Source of the DNA: Actinomycetospora straminea
GTDB taxonomy: Bacteria > Actinomycetota > Actinomycetes > Mycobacteriales > Pseudonocardiaceae
DNA length: 64,000 nucleotides
Direction of reading: 5' to 3'
Assembly (NCBI RefSeq): GCF_028737255.1
Contig: NZ_JAQZAN010000006.1
Span: 186,001-250,000 of the forward strand
Shown: positions 40,605 to 49,981 of the stretch, one piece after another
Layout of the letters: every line of letters starts with the position of its first letter
Numbering within the stretch: the stretch's first letter is position 1
Notes under the pieces: generated by a model
Seen by the model: the letters and a program-made list of their open reading frames with translations, nothing else
Database searches by the model: none
What the model was told of the DNA's origin: nothing
Program-made: the position numbers and the translations under genes

Positions 40605-42014
40605 ATGACGCAGACCGAGGAGGGCGTCGGTTCGCCCGAGGGCGTGACCGTCACCGACACCGGCACCATGAAGCGCGCGGTCGGCGCCGCGGCGGTCGGC
40701 AACATCACCGAGTGGTTCGACTTCGGGGTCTACGCCTACCTGGCCACGACCATCGAGGAGAACTTCTTCCCACCGGACGACCCGGCGCTCGCGCAGATCG
40801 GGGTGTTCGCCGGGTTCGCGGTGTCGTTCCTGGTCCGGCCGCTGGGCGGGCTGTTCTTCGGCCCGCTGGGCGACCGCATCGGCCGCACGAAGGTCCTGTC
40901 GATCACCGTCATCATGATGGCGATCGGGACGTTCCTGCTCGGCTTCATCCCGCCCTACGCGTCCATCGGCATCTGGGCGCCGATCCTGCTCGTGCTCTGC
41001 CGCGTCGTGCAGGGCTTCTCCACCGGCGGCGAGTACGCGGGCGCGATGACGTTCATCGCCGAGTACTCCCCCGACCGCCGACGCGGTTTCTTCGGCAGTT
41101 TCCTGGAATGCGGCACGTTCATCGGCTACGCGCTCGGCGCGACGGTGGCGACCATCATCCCGCTGGTCTCGACCCCGGAATTCGCCTCCACCTGGGCGTG
41201 GCGTATCCCGTTCTTCATCGCGCTGCCGCTGGGCATCGTCGGTGTCTACCTGCGCGTGCGGCTCGAGGAGACGCCGGCATTCCAGACACTGCTCTCGGAG
41301 TCCGAGGAGCGCGAGGGGACGCAGGCCGGCGCCGGCATCAAGAAGCTGTTCGTCGACTACTGGCCGGCGATGCTCGCGGCCGGCGGCCTCGTCGTCGCGT
41401 GGAACGTCCCGAACTACATGCTGACCAGCTACATGCCGACCTACCTCGAGGACAACGTCACCGTCGTCGGCGGCACCGCGATCGACAGCACGACCTCGCA
41501 GTGGCTCCAGATCGCCGTGCTCTGGGTCGCGGTGTTCGTCATCCCGTTGCTGGGCCGGCTCTCCGACCGCGTCGGGCGCAAGCCGATCCTGTGGACCGGG
41601 GCCGTCGGGACGATCGTCCTCGCCTTCCCGATGATCCTGGTCCTCAAGAGCGGGTCGGTGCCGCTGGTCGGCCTCGGCCTCGCCGTGATGGGCGCGCTGC
41701 TGATCTGCTTCTCGGCGACCTGCCCGTCGACGCTGCCCGCGCTGTTCCCCACCGAGATCCGCTACGGCGGCCTGTCGATCTCGTTCAACATCTTCGTCTC
41801 GGCCTTCGCCGGGACGACGTCGCTGATCATGACGGCGGTCGTGCTGGGCACCGGGTGGGCGTACTGGCCCGCGGTCTACCTCATCATCTTCGGGATCGTC
41901 GGCGTCGTCGTGCTGACCAGGCTGCGCGACCCGGCCGGGCGCCCGCTGCCCGGTTCGAACCCCGCGGTCTCCACCGAGCAGGAGGCCCGCGAGCTCGTCG
42001 CGGCGCGGGGCTGA
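40605..42014 (+). CDS. MFS transporter, metabolite:H+ symporter (MHS/ProP-like)
   Basis: 469 residues with about 12 transmembrane helices. The MHS signatures are VGNITEWFDFGVYAYLA at the N-terminus, FLVRPLGGLFFGPLGDRIGRTKVL (loop 2-3), CRVVQGFSTGGEYAGAMTFIAEYSP, and GRLSDRVGRKPILW in loop 8-9. The family takes up proline/betaine, dicarboxylates, shikimate and similar compounds; the substrate here is unknown. The ATG is preceded by a weak GGGGAG. It is followed by zwf on the same strand. Confidence 0.9.
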   Translation: MTQTEEGVGSPEGVTVTDTGTMKRAVGAAAVGNITEWFDFGVYAYLATTIEENFFPPDDPALAQIGVFAGFAVSFLVRPLGGLFFGPLGDRIGRTKVLSITVIMMAIGTFLLGFIPPYASIGIWAPILLVLCRVVQGFSTGGEYAGAMTFIAEYSPDRRRGFFGSFLECGTFIGYALGATVATIIPLVSTPEFASTWAWRIPFFIALPLGIVGVYLRVRLEETPAFQTLLSESEEREGTQAGAGIKKLFVDYWPAMLAAGGLVVAWNVPNYMLTSYMPTYLEDNVTVVGGTAIDSTTSQWLQIAVLWVAVFVIPLLGRLSDRVGRKPILWTGAVGTIVLAFPMILVLKSGSVPLVGLGLAVMGALLICFSATCPSTLPALFPTEIRYGGLSISFNIFVSAFAGTTSLIMTAVVLGTGWAYWPAVYLIIFGIVGVVVLTRLRDPAGRPLPGSNPAVSTEQEARELVAARG

Positions 42015-42074
42015 CCGACCTCGATGGTGGGCACGGGGGGTGTCGGTCGCGCGCAACACGGGCACGATGAGCCC

Positions 42075-43496
42075 GTGTCCTCGTCGACCGCCGCCCCCGG
42101 CCCCACCGTCTTCGTCCTGTTCGGCGCCACGGGCGACCTGGCCAAGCGCCTGGTGCTGCCGTCGTTCTTCCGCCTCGTCCAGGAGAAGCTCCTGCCCGAC
42201 GAGTGGCGGCTGATCGGCAACGGGCGCCGCAGCAAGACCGACGACGAGTTCCGCGACGAGGTCCGCGAGGCCCTGGAGCAGTTCGGCGGCCTGACGCCCG
42301 AGGACGGGCCGTGGGACGAGTTCGCCGCGGGGCTGCGCTTCGCCGGCGGCGGGTTCACCGCCGACGACCCGGGAGAGCTGCTCGACCGCGTGGCCGAGGC
42401 GCGGGGCGAGATCGGCCAGGACGCGCAGCTGGTGCACTACCTCGGCCTGCCGCCCCAGACCTTCGGCGACTACACCCGCGCCCTCGGTGCGCACGGCCTC
42501 GCGGAGGGCTCGCGGGTGGTCTACGAGAAGCCGTTCGGCACGTCGCTGGAGACCTTCCGCGAGCTCGACCGGGTCGTGCACGACGTGCTCGACGAGTCGC
42601 AGGTCTTCCGCATCGACCACTTCCTGGGCAAGGAGGCCACCCAGGAGCTGCGGGCCCTGCGCTTCGCCAACGGCCTGTTCGGCAGCTCGTGGGACCGCCA
42701 CCACGTCGCCGCCGTCGAGATCGACGTCCCGGAGACCCTCGACGTCGCCGACCGCGCCGAGTTCTACGACGCCACCGGCGCCGTGCTCGACATGCTCGTG
42801 ACGCACCTGTTCCAGGTCGCCGCCGAGGTCGCCATGGACCCGCCGGCGTCGTTCGCGCCCGACGACGTGGCCGCGGCCCGCAACGACGTGATCCGGTGCT
42901 TCCGCCCGCTCGCGCGCGACGAGGTGGTCCGTGGGCAGTTCGACGGCTACCGCGACCTCGACCACGTCGCCGACGACTCGACCACCGAGACCTTCGTGGC
43001 CGCCCGCCTGTGGGTCGACAGCGACCGCTGGCGCGGGGTGCCGTTCCTGCTGCGCACCGGCAAGCGGATGGCCGAGAGCCACCAGAAGGTCAACCTCGTC
43101 TTCCGCGACCCCGAGGGCGGCCCGGTCGCCGAGCGCGACCTGCCCACCCGCGGCAACGTGCTGTGCTTCGACCTCGCCGGCGACGGCGCGCTGGCGTTGT
43201 CGATGAACGTCAAGACGCCCGGGGCGTCGTCGGAGCTGGGCACCACGTGGACCCAGATCCCGCTCGACACGCTCTCGGGCGGCGACCCGCTGCCCCCGTA
43301 CGTGCGGCTCATCCACGACGTGCTCACCGGCGACCGCGCGCTGTTCACCCGCCCCGACGGCCTCGAGGACGTGTGGACCGCGGCCGCCGAGGTGCTCGAC
43401 GACCACCGGCAGCCCGAGCCCTACGCGCCGGGTAGCTGGGGCCCCGAGGCGGCCCTGCGCCTCGCCGACCCGGTCGGCTGGGTCCTCCCCGGCTAG
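42075..43496 (+). CDS. zwf: Glucose-6-phosphate dehydrogenase
   Basis: 473 residues. Oxidises glucose-6-phosphate to 6-phosphogluconolactone and makes NAD(P)H, opening the oxidative pentose phosphate pathway. Motifs are VLFGATGDLAKRLVLP (nucleotide-binding), YEKPFGTSLETF, the active-site RIDHFLGKEATQEL and FLLRTGKRM. The GTG at 42075 was chosen because family similarity starts just after it. It lacks neighbouring opcA/tal/gnd genes, so this may be a second zwf. It ends at a long palindrome. Confidence 0.92.
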   Translation: MSSSTAAPGPTVFVLFGATGDLAKRLVLPSFFRLVQEKLLPDEWRLIGNGRRSKTDDEFRDEVREALEQFGGLTPEDGPWDEFAAGLRFAGGGFTADDPGELLDRVAEARGEIGQDAQLVHYLGLPPQTFGDYTRALGAHGLAEGSRVVYEKPFGTSLETFRELDRVVHDVLDESQVFRIDHFLGKEATQELRALRFANGLFGSSWDRHHVAAVEIDVPETLDVADRAEFYDATGAVLDMLVTHLFQVAAEVAMDPPASFAPDDVAAARNDVIRCFRPLARDEVVRGQFDGYRDLDHVADDSTTETFVAARLWVDSDRWRGVPFLLRTGKRMAESHQKVNLVFRDPEGGPVAERDLPTRGNVLCFDLAGDGALALSMNVKTPGASSELGTTWTQIPLDTLSGGDPLPPYVRLIHDVLTGDRALFTRPDGLEDVWTAAAEVLDDHRQPEPYAPGSWGPEAALRLADPVGWVLPG

Positions 43497-43505
43497 TCCG
43501 ATCGG

Positions 43506-43555
43506 CCCACGTGAGCGATGTTCCCGGCCATGGCCGGGAACATCGCTCACGTGGG
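43506..43555. terminator. 50-bp perfect palindrome between convergent genes
   Basis: Two 25-nt arms (43506-43530 and 43531-43555) are perfectly complementary with no spacer; the left arm starts CCCACGTGAGCGATG and the centre is GGCCATGGCC. The stop codon of the minus-strand DUF4239 gene (43547-43549) lies within the right arm. It should fold as a bidirectional terminator. Confidence 0.85.
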
Positions 43556-44314
43556 GCGGACCTGGACCAGCAGCTCGGGGTCGATGGCGAAGTAGCCGGC
43601 GAACGGGGCGGCCTGGGCGCAGAGCAGGGTCAGCGCGAGCGCCATGGCCGTGGCCAGCAGGAACAGGGCCACGCCCGCGCGGCGCAGGCGATCGGCCTGG
43701 ATCGCCCCCATCGCCGCGAGCGTCGTGACCGCCACGAGGTAGAGCGCCGTGAGCCGCAGCGGGTCGATCGCCGACCCGCTGAGCACCAGGCGCGCCCGCC
43801 GGGCCTCCAGCGCCTGGTCGACGGCCGTGACGAGCCGGTCCTGGGCGACCCGCTGGCCCTCGGTCGTCACCGGCAGCGTCAGCGTCCTCGCCTGCACGGC
43901 CACCAGCCGCGACGGGGCGATCGTCAGCGTGGCGTCACCGCCGGCCATCTCCGGCCACTCGGTGGCCACGTACTGGTCGATCTGCTCGGCGATCAGCCGG
44001 CGCACCTCCGGTTGCTGCGCGGGGAACGCGCCCATGAGCAGGTCGACGTCGCGCAGTGCGCTGGCCTCCCGGCTCACGGCCGCCGCGGCGTCGTCGCGGT
44101 CGGCCCACACGTCGGCCACGAGGAACCCGACGAGCAGGCCGAAGATCAGGCCGAGCGGGGAGAGCAGGCCCGGGCTCAGCGGGCCCAGGTGCTCGATGCC
44201 CTGCCGGCGCGCCCACCACAGGACGGCCAGGACCAGCGCCGCGGCCAGGTAGACGGCGGCGAAGACCACCAGCGTGAGCAGGGGCAGGGGCGCATGCCCC
44301 AGCCACGCCACCAT
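43547..44314 (-). CDS. DUF4239 (bestrophin-like) membrane protein
   Basis: 255 residues with two N-terminal and two C-terminal transmembrane helices around a cytoplasmic helical domain: LGLIFGLLVGFLVADVWADRDDAAAAVSREASALRDVDLL is the DUF4239 signature. The C-terminal pair is LTALYLVAVTTLAAMGAIQ and GVALFLLATAMALALTLLC. The function is unknown; structural similarity to bestrophin anion channels has been proposed for the family. Downstream of and same strand as the CoxL-like gene. Confidence 0.85.
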   Translation of the reverse strand: MVAWLGHAPLPLLTLVVFAAVYLAAALVLAVLWWARRQGIEHLGPLSPGLLSPLGLIFGLLVGFLVADVWADRDDAAAAVSREASALRDVDLLMGAFPAQQPEVRRLIAEQIDQYVATEWPEMAGGDATLTIAPSRLVAVQARTLTLPVTTEGQRVAQDRLVTAVDQALEARRARLVLSGSAIDPLRLTALYLVAVTTLAAMGAIQADRLRRAGVALFLLATAMALALTLLCAQAAPFAGYFAIDPELLVQVRPT

Positions 44315-44336
44315 GCGCTCCCCCCCTCCGACCGAC

Positions 44337-44376
44337 GTGAGCGGAGCTCCCGGCCCGGACCGGGAACCCCGCTCAC
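44337..44376 (-). terminator. Hairpin after the CoxL-like gene
   Basis: GTGAGCGGAGCTCCCGG (44337-44353) and CCGGGAACCCCGCTCAC (44360-44376) pair at 15 of 17 positions (the two exceptions are wobble-type) around a 6-nt loop. It begins 7 bp after the stop of the molybdoenzyme gene. The ends are the same GTGAGCG/CGCTCAC as in the palindrome at 43506-43555. Confidence 0.75.
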
Positions 44377-44383
44377 GGACGGG

Positions 44384-46759
44384 TCAGTGCTGCGATCCCG
44401 GCTCCCCGGCGTACTCGGGACCGGCCTGCTGGCGCTTGGCCGGGTCCTCGGCCTGCGCACCCTCGATGGCCCGCCACACGGCCTCCGGGGTCAGCGGCAT
44501 GTCGATGTGCCGGACGCCCAGGTGCGAGAGCGCGTCGACGACGGCGTTGTGCACCGCGGGCGTCGAGCCGATCGTGCCCGACTCCCCGATGCCCTTGGCG
44601 CCGATCGGGTTGAGGTGGGTCGGGGTCTCGGTGTTGGAGACCTCGAACCCGCACAGGTCCGCCGCCGACGGGATCACGTAGGACGCCAGGTTGCCGCTGG
44701 TCGGGTTGCCGTCCTCGTCGAACGTGACCCGCTCGTAGAGGGCCTGGGCGATGCCCTGCGCGATGCCGCCGTGCTGCTGGCCGGCGACCAGCATCGGGTT
44801 GAGGATGCGGCCCGCGTCGTCGACGGCGACGTGGCGGCGCTGGCGGACCATGCCGGTGTCGAGGTCGACGTCCACCACGGCGATGTGCGAGCCGAACGGG
44901 AAGCTCGACTGGCCCTGCTTGAAGTCGAGCTCCTCGAGCAGCGGGCCCTTCGACCCGTCGTCGGTGCCCGTGCCGTCCTCGGCGGCGGTGGCGACCTGCG
45001 ACCAGGTGATCTCCCGGTCGGCGATGCCGCGGACGCCGAAGCCGCCGTCGGTCTGCTCGATGTCGTCCACGGACGCCTCGAGCAGGTGCGCCGCGATCTC
45101 CTTGGCGCGCGAGACCAGCTGCTCCGAGGCGTTGTGGATCGCGCTGCCGCCGGTCTGCAGCGATCGCGAGCCCAGCGTCCCGGCGCCGCTGCGCACGAGC
45201 GAGGTGTCGGACTGGACGACCTTGATCTTGTCCATCGGCACCCCGAGGACCCCGGACGCGAGCTGCGCGTAGGCGGTCTCGTGGCCCTGGCCGTGGGCGC
45301 TGGTGCCGGCCATGACGGTGAACGTGCCGTCCGGGTGCGCCTGCGCGGAGCCGTACTCGCCGTCGAGGCCCAGCGGGGCGGTGACCTCCACGTACGACGC
45401 GACGCCGATGCCCAGCGCGGTCCGGCTGCCCTCGGCGCGGCGGCGCTCCTGCTCGGCGCGCAGCGCGTCGTAGTCGGCGGCCTGCTTGACCGCGTCGAGC
45501 GCCTTCTCGTGCTCGGCGTTGTCGTACTCGGCGCCGGTGAGGCTCGTCATCGGGAACGCGTCGGGCTGCAGGAAGTTCTTCCGGCGCATCTCCAGCGGGT
45601 CGACGCCGATCTCGTCGGCGGCGATGTCGATGATCCGCTCGAGCAGCTGCGTCGCCTCCGGACGGCCCGCGCCGCGGTAGGCGCCGGTGGTCGTCGTGTT
45701 GGTGACGACGGTCTTCCACGTGAAGTCGATGGCCGGGATGTCGTAGACGCCCTGGGCCATGAGCTGGGTCAGGCTCGGCAGGATCGTGCCGACCGCGGGG
45801 TACATGCCGCCGTCGCCGATCACCGACGCGCGCAGGCCCACGATCTTGCCGTCGCGCTTCACGCCCAGCTCGGCGTACTGCACCTGGGCGCGCCCGTGCA
45901 CCATCGAGAGCATGTTCTCGGAGCGGGTCTCGGTCCAGCGGACCGGCCGGCCGAGGTCCATCGCGGCCCGCGCGGCGATCGAGTACTCGGGGTAGGCCGT
46001 CGCCTTCGGGCCGAAGCCGCCGCCCACGCGCGGGGCGATGACGCGGACCTGGGTGGCGTCGAGGCCGAGGTCGCTCGCGAGGGCGTCGCGCGCCCCGTGC
46101 GGGGTCTGGATCGACAGCCACAGCGTCACGCCGCCGTCGGGCTCGCCCGGGACCGCGACGCAGGCGTTCGGCTCCATCGGGACGCCCGCGAGGCGCTGGT
46201 TGTAGAACTTGCCGGACACCACGACGTCGGCCTCGTCGAACAGGCCCTCGACGTCGCCGGTGCCCGCGCCCGCGACGACGTTCGAGCCGTGCTCCTCGAA
46301 GATCACCGGCGCGTCGTCGGCGAGGGCCTCCTCGATGCCGACGACCGCGGGCAGCGGGTCGATGTCGGGGAAGACGCTCTCGGCGGCGTCCAGCGCCTGG
46401 CCGGCGGTCTCGGCGACGACGGCGGCGATGATGTCGCCGACGAAGCGCACGCGCCCGCGCGCGAGCGGCGGGCGCGACATGGCGTCGGGGACGACGCCGG
46501 GCAGCCCCGGGCGGTCGTTGATCTGCAGGTCGCCGTCGGTGTAGACGCCCACGACGCCCGGCTTGGCGCGGGCCTCCTCGACGTCCACCGAGTTCAGGGT
46601 CCCGTGCGCGATGGGCGAGCGGACGAAGACCACGTGGTACGAGCCCTCCACGGGCAGGTCACCGGTGTACTGCGAGGCCCCGGTGATCAGGGCCTGGTCC
46701 TCGGTGCGCTTGACCGAGTGGCCGAAGATCGATCCTGATCGGCTGGGGGTGATGGTCAT
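44384..46759 (-). CDS. Xanthine dehydrogenase-family molybdopterin subunit (form II CoxL-like)
   Basis: 791 residues. The start MTITPSRSGSIFGHSVKRTED is typical of aerobic CO-dehydrogenase-like large subunits. Further motifs are GVPMEPNACVAVP, VIAPRVGGGFGPKATAYPE, TGAYRGAGRPEA, GTSAHGQGHETA and GAKGIGESGTIGSTPAVHNAV (catalytic Glu). The active-site loop is AYRGAGR (form II), not AYRCSFR (form I), so true CO oxidation is unlikely; an aromatic or purine-like hydroxylase is more probable. No medium (FAD) or small (2Fe-2S) subunit gene is next to it, so it is an orphan here. Confidence 0.9.
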   Translation of the reverse strand: MTITPSRSGSIFGHSVKRTEDQALITGASQYTGDLPVEGSYHVVFVRSPIAHGTLNSVDVEEARAKPGVVGVYTDGDLQINDRPGLPGVVPDAMSRPPLARGRVRFVGDIIAAVVAETAGQALDAAESVFPDIDPLPAVVGIEEALADDAPVIFEEHGSNVVAGAGTGDVEGLFDEADVVVSGKFYNQRLAGVPMEPNACVAVPGEPDGGVTLWLSIQTPHGARDALASDLGLDATQVRVIAPRVGGGFGPKATAYPEYSIAARAAMDLGRPVRWTETRSENMLSMVHGRAQVQYAELGVKRDGKIVGLRASVIGDGGMYPAVGTILPSLTQLMAQGVYDIPAIDFTWKTVVTNTTTTGAYRGAGRPEATQLLERIIDIAADEIGVDPLEMRRKNFLQPDAFPMTSLTGAEYDNAEHEKALDAVKQAADYDALRAEQERRRAEGSRTALGIGVASYVEVTAPLGLDGEYGSAQAHPDGTFTVMAGTSAHGQGHETAYAQLASGVLGVPMDKIKVVQSDTSLVRSGAGTLGSRSLQTGGSAIHNASEQLVSRAKEIAAHLLEASVDDIEQTDGGFGVRGIADREITWSQVATAAEDGTGTDDGSKGPLLEELDFKQGQSSFPFGSHIAVVDVDLDTGMVRQRRHVAVDDAGRILNPMLVAGQQHGGIAQGIAQALYERVTFDEDGNPTSGNLASYVIPSAADLCGFEVSNTETPTHLNPIGAKGIGESGTIGSTPAVHNAVVDALSHLGVRHIDMPLTPEAVWRAIEGAQAEDPAKRQQAGPEYAGEPGSQH

Positions 46760-46952
46760 CGCCGTGCTCCCTCGGTGTCGTGGCGGCGCGGTCAGAAGAT
46801 CAGACCGTTGGGGTGGCGTCGAGTGCAGATTTCCACGCCGTTTCCGGTTGCGCGCGTCCGGAGGCCGAACGTCCGCGCGACGGCGACCGTCCGGACCATG
46901 CTGGCCATCCTGCCGCTGGACGTGGTCCCCGTCACCGACGAGCATCCGCGCC

Positions 46953-47873
46953 ATGGACTTCGCCGAGGCCCGCGAGGTGTTCTGCCGGCCGCGCACCGGC
47001 GCCGTGGGCGACGGTTCCGCGCCCGCCACCCCGGCCCGCCGCCTGCGCGACGCCGTCGAGCCGCTGGCCATGGTCACCGTGTGGAGCGACCCCGCGGCCG
47101 AGGAGAGCGGCGCGGCCGGCCTGGACTTCCTCGGCGGCTACGTCGGCGGCCGGGCCTCGGTGCTCGGCGACGTCGACGGCGCCGTCGTCGCGGCGGCCTT
47201 CGCGGTGTTCGAGCCCGGCCTGGTCGGCGGGCTGTGGGACCAGGCGCGGGCGACGTGCCCGGTCGCCGACCTGCGCGCCCTGCGCGAGCGCGCCGGCGCC
47301 ACCGCGCTGCGCACGGTGCTCGCCGACGTCGGGGAGGCGGACGTCGACGGCGTCGTCGAGACGCTGCGCACCGGGCTCGACGGCGCCGACCTCATGGGCC
47401 GCCCGCTGTTCGCCGGCATGTCGCGCCTGCCGTGGCCGACCGAGACCCACGGACGTCTCTGGCACGCCGTGACGCTGCTGCGCGAGCACCGCGGCGACGC
47501 CCACGTGGCCGCCTGCGTCGCCGCCGGGCTCGACGCCGTCGAGGCCAACGTCCTCACCGAGCTGTGGGTCGGCTTCGACCTGCTCGAGTACACGTCCACC
47601 CGCGGCTGGTCCACCGAGGCGATGGACGCCGGGATCGCCCGGCTCCGCGAGCGCCGCCTCCTCGAGGGCACGGGGGCCGGGACCCGGCTCTCCGCGGAGG
47701 GCCGCCGCGCGCGCGACGCGGTCGAGGAGGCCACCGACCGCGCCCAGCAGCCCGTCGTGGACGCGCTCGGCACCGACCTCGAGCGGATCGTGCCCGTGCT
47801 CGAGACCTGGTCGGAGGCGGTCGTCGCCCGCGGCTGGTTCCCGCCCGACCCCTACAAGCGGGCTGCCGGCTAG
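46953..47873 (+). CDS. SCO6745-family protein
   Basis: 306 residues: ARRLRDAVEPLAMVTVWSDPA, GLDFLGGYVGGRASVLGDV, FAVFEPGLVGGLWDQAR, SRLPWPTETHGRLWHAVTLLREHRGDAH and TRGWSTEAMDAGIARLRERRLLEG. This is the SCO6745 family of actinobacteria. The C-terminal half resembles a winged-helix region (GWSTEAMDAGI...LLEGTGAGTRLSAEGR). The function is unknown. The stop TAG overlaps the nadE stop in a CTAG, as in the tenA locus. Confidence 0.85.
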   Translation: MDFAEAREVFCRPRTGAVGDGSAPATPARRLRDAVEPLAMVTVWSDPAAEESGAAGLDFLGGYVGGRASVLGDVDGAVVAAAFAVFEPGLVGGLWDQARATCPVADLRALRERAGATALRTVLADVGEADVDGVVETLRTGLDGADLMGRPLFAGMSRLPWPTETHGRLWHAVTLLREHRGDAHVAACVAAGLDAVEANVLTELWVGFDLLEYTSTRGWSTEAMDAGIARLRERRLLEGTGAGTRLSAEGRRARDAVEEATDRAQQPVVDALGTDLERIVPVLETWSEAVVARGWFPPDPYKRAAG

Positions 47874-49912
47874 CTCTCCGGCACGTGCTCGTCGATCTCG
47901 GCGAGCCAGATCGTCGCCGACGAGTCCGACGGGGCGCGCCAGTCGCCGCGCGGCGAGAGCGAGCCCCCGGCGACGACCTTGGGCCCGTTGGGCTGCGCCG
48001 AGCGCTTGAACTGCGCGAACCCGAAGAAGCGCTGCACGAACACCCGCAGCCAACCCCGGATCTCCGCGAGGTCGTAGGCCCGCCGGTCGTCCTCGGGGTA
48101 GCCCGGCGGCCAGACACCGGCGTCGAGGTCGCGCCACGCGTGCCACGACAGGAACGCGATCCGCGACGGCCGGAACCCGTGGCGCAGGACCCAGTAGAGG
48201 TTGAAGTCCTGCAGGTCGTACGGCCCGATCTTCTGCTCGCTGGACTGGATCTCCTGGTCGGAGTCCGCGGGGACGAGCTCCGGGCTGATCTCGGTGTCGA
48301 GGACGTCCTGCAGCACCGCGCCGACCTCGTCCTCGAACTGCCGCGAGCTGATGACCCAGCGGATGAGGTGCTGCACGAGCGTCTTCGGCACGCCGCTGTT
48401 GACCGTGTAGTGGCTCATCTGGTCGCCGACGCCGTAGGTGGACCAGCCGAGCGCGGCCTCGGACAGGTCGCCGGTGCCCAGCACGATGCCGCCGCGCTGG
48501 TTGGCGGCCCGGAAGAGGTAGTCGGTGCGCAGGCCGGCCTGGACGTTCTCGAACGTCACGTCGTACTGCGGCTCGCCCTGCGAGAACGGGTGGTCGAGCT
48601 CCTTCAGCATCAGCCGGGCGGTCTCGGTGATGTCGATGGTCTCGAAGGTGCAGCCCAGGGCCTCGGCGAGGCGCTCGGCGTTGCCCTTCGTCCGCTCTCC
48701 CGTCGCGAAGCCGGGCAGCGTGAACGCGAGGATGTCCGAGCGCGGGCGCCCGGCCCGGTCCATCGCCCGCGCGGCGACGATCAGCGCGTGGGTGGAGTCG
48801 AGCCCGCCCGACACCCCGATGACGACCTTGGCGTCGCCGATCGCCCGCAGCCGCTGCAGCAGCCCGGCGACCTGGATGTTGTAGGCCTCGAAGCAGTCCT
48901 GCTCGAGGCGGGCGGGGTCGGCGGGGACGAACGGGAAGCGCTCGATCGCCCGGCGGAAGCCGATGTCGCCCGTCGGCGGGTCGAGCACGAAGCCGATCGT
49001 GCGGAACGGCTGCTCGTGGCGGCGCCGGTTGTCGTCGAACGTGCCCATGCGCAGGCGCTCGGAGCGCACCAGGCGCAGGTCGACGTCGGCGACGGCGTGC
49101 TGCTCGCCGGCCGGGAAGCGCTCGGTCTCGGCCAGCAGCACCCCGTTCTCGTGGATGCTCGTCTGCCCGTCCCACGAGACCTCGGTGGTCGACTCGCCGT
49201 CGCCCGCCGCGGCGTAGACGTAGGCCGCCGAGCACCGCGCGGACGCCGACTGCGCGAGCAGCTGGCGGTCGTCGGCGCGCCCGACCGTGATGGGGCTGCC
49301 CGAGATGTTGGCGAGCACCGTGGCCCCGGCCAGCGCGGCCTGGGCGCTCGGCGGGATCGGCACGAACATGTCCTCGCAGACCTCGACGTGCAGCACGAGG
49401 CCGTCGACGTCGGTGGCGTCGAAGAGCAGGTCGGCGCCGAACGGCACGTCCTCGCCGAGCAGGTGGATCGTGCCGGACTCACCGGCACCGGACGCCATCT
49501 GGCGGGGCTCGTAGAACTCGCGGTAGTTCGGCAGGTAGGTCTTGGGCACGACCCCCAGGACCTGCCCGCGGTGCACGACGACCGCGCAGTTGTAGATGCG
49601 GTGGCGGTGGCGCAGGGGCGCCCCCAGCACGAGCACCGGGGTGAGTTCCGCCGACGCCGCGACGACGTCGGCGAGGGCGTCGACGACCGCGTCGAGGAGC
49701 GTGTCCTGCATCAGCAGGTCCTCGATGGAGTAGCCCGAGAGCGTCAGCTCCGGGAACACGGCGAGGCCCGCCCCGTCGTCGTGGACCTGCCGGGCCACCG
49801 CGAGCAGGGACGCGGCGTTCGCGGCCGGGTCGGCGATCGTCGTGCGGATCGTCGCGGCCGCGACGCGCACGAAGCCCTGGTGGTAGACCGAGGTGAAGGG
49901 CGGGCTGGGCAT
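47870..49912 (-). CDS. nadE: Glutamine-dependent NAD+ synthetase
   Basis: 680 residues, the same size as the mycobacterial enzyme. Converts deamido-NAD to NAD+ with ATP and glutamine. The N-terminal glutaminase (nitrilase-like) domain has FPELTLSGYSIEDLL (Glu), PKTYLPNYREFYEPRQ (Lys) and VEVCEDMFVPIPPS (Cys). The synthetase domain has GVSGGLDSTHALIV (PP-loop), GTGDLSEAALGWSTYG and FQ/FKRSAQPNGPKV at the end. The start is the ATG at 49912. It provides the cofactor used by both formate dehydrogenases further right. Confidence 0.96.
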   Translation of the reverse strand: MPSPPFTSVYHQGFVRVAAATIRTTIADPAANAASLLAVARQVHDDGAGLAVFPELTLSGYSIEDLLMQDTLLDAVVDALADVVAASAELTPVLVLGAPLRHRHRIYNCAVVVHRGQVLGVVPKTYLPNYREFYEPRQMASGAGESGTIHLLGEDVPFGADLLFDATDVDGLVLHVEVCEDMFVPIPPSAQAALAGATVLANISGSPITVGRADDRQLLAQSASARCSAAYVYAAAGDGESTTEVSWDGQTSIHENGVLLAETERFPAGEQHAVADVDLRLVRSERLRMGTFDDNRRRHEQPFRTIGFVLDPPTGDIGFRRAIERFPFVPADPARLEQDCFEAYNIQVAGLLQRLRAIGDAKVVIGVSGGLDSTHALIVAARAMDRAGRPRSDILAFTLPGFATGERTKGNAERLAEALGCTFETIDITETARLMLKELDHPFSQGEPQYDVTFENVQAGLRTDYLFRAANQRGGIVLGTGDLSEAALGWSTYGVGDQMSHYTVNSGVPKTLVQHLIRWVISSRQFEDEVGAVLQDVLDTEISPELVPADSDQEIQSSEQKIGPYDLQDFNLYWVLRHGFRPSRIAFLSWHAWRDLDAGVWPPGYPEDDRRAYDLAEIRGWLRVFVQRFFGFAQFKRSAQPNGPKVVAGGSLSPRGDWRAPSDSSATIWLAEIDEHVPES

Positions 49913-49981
49913 TTGCTGGCTGTCCTCCTGGGCCGGCGACGCGGGCGAGCGTAGATCGCCCGCCCGGCCGCCGCCGGAGGG

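Noticed and set aside
42075-43496. F420-dependent glucose-6-phosphate dehydrogenase
   Set aside because: The sequence has the NAD(P)-type GATGDLAKR and RIDHFLGKE motifs of Zwf, not the luciferase-like Fgd fold.
40443-43550. 1035-codon minus-strand frame across the transporter and zwf
   Set aside because: Antisense shadow with His/Arg/Gln/Glu-rich non-protein composition; the plus-strand genes are clear family members.
43511-46738. 1075-codon plus-strand frame across the DUF4239 and CoxL-like genes
   Set aside because: Antisense shadow of two well-supported minus-strand genes.
44384-46759. Aerobic carbon monoxide dehydrogenase (coxL)
   Set aside because: The active-site loop is AYRGAGR, not the form-I AYRCSFR, and coxM/coxS are absent.
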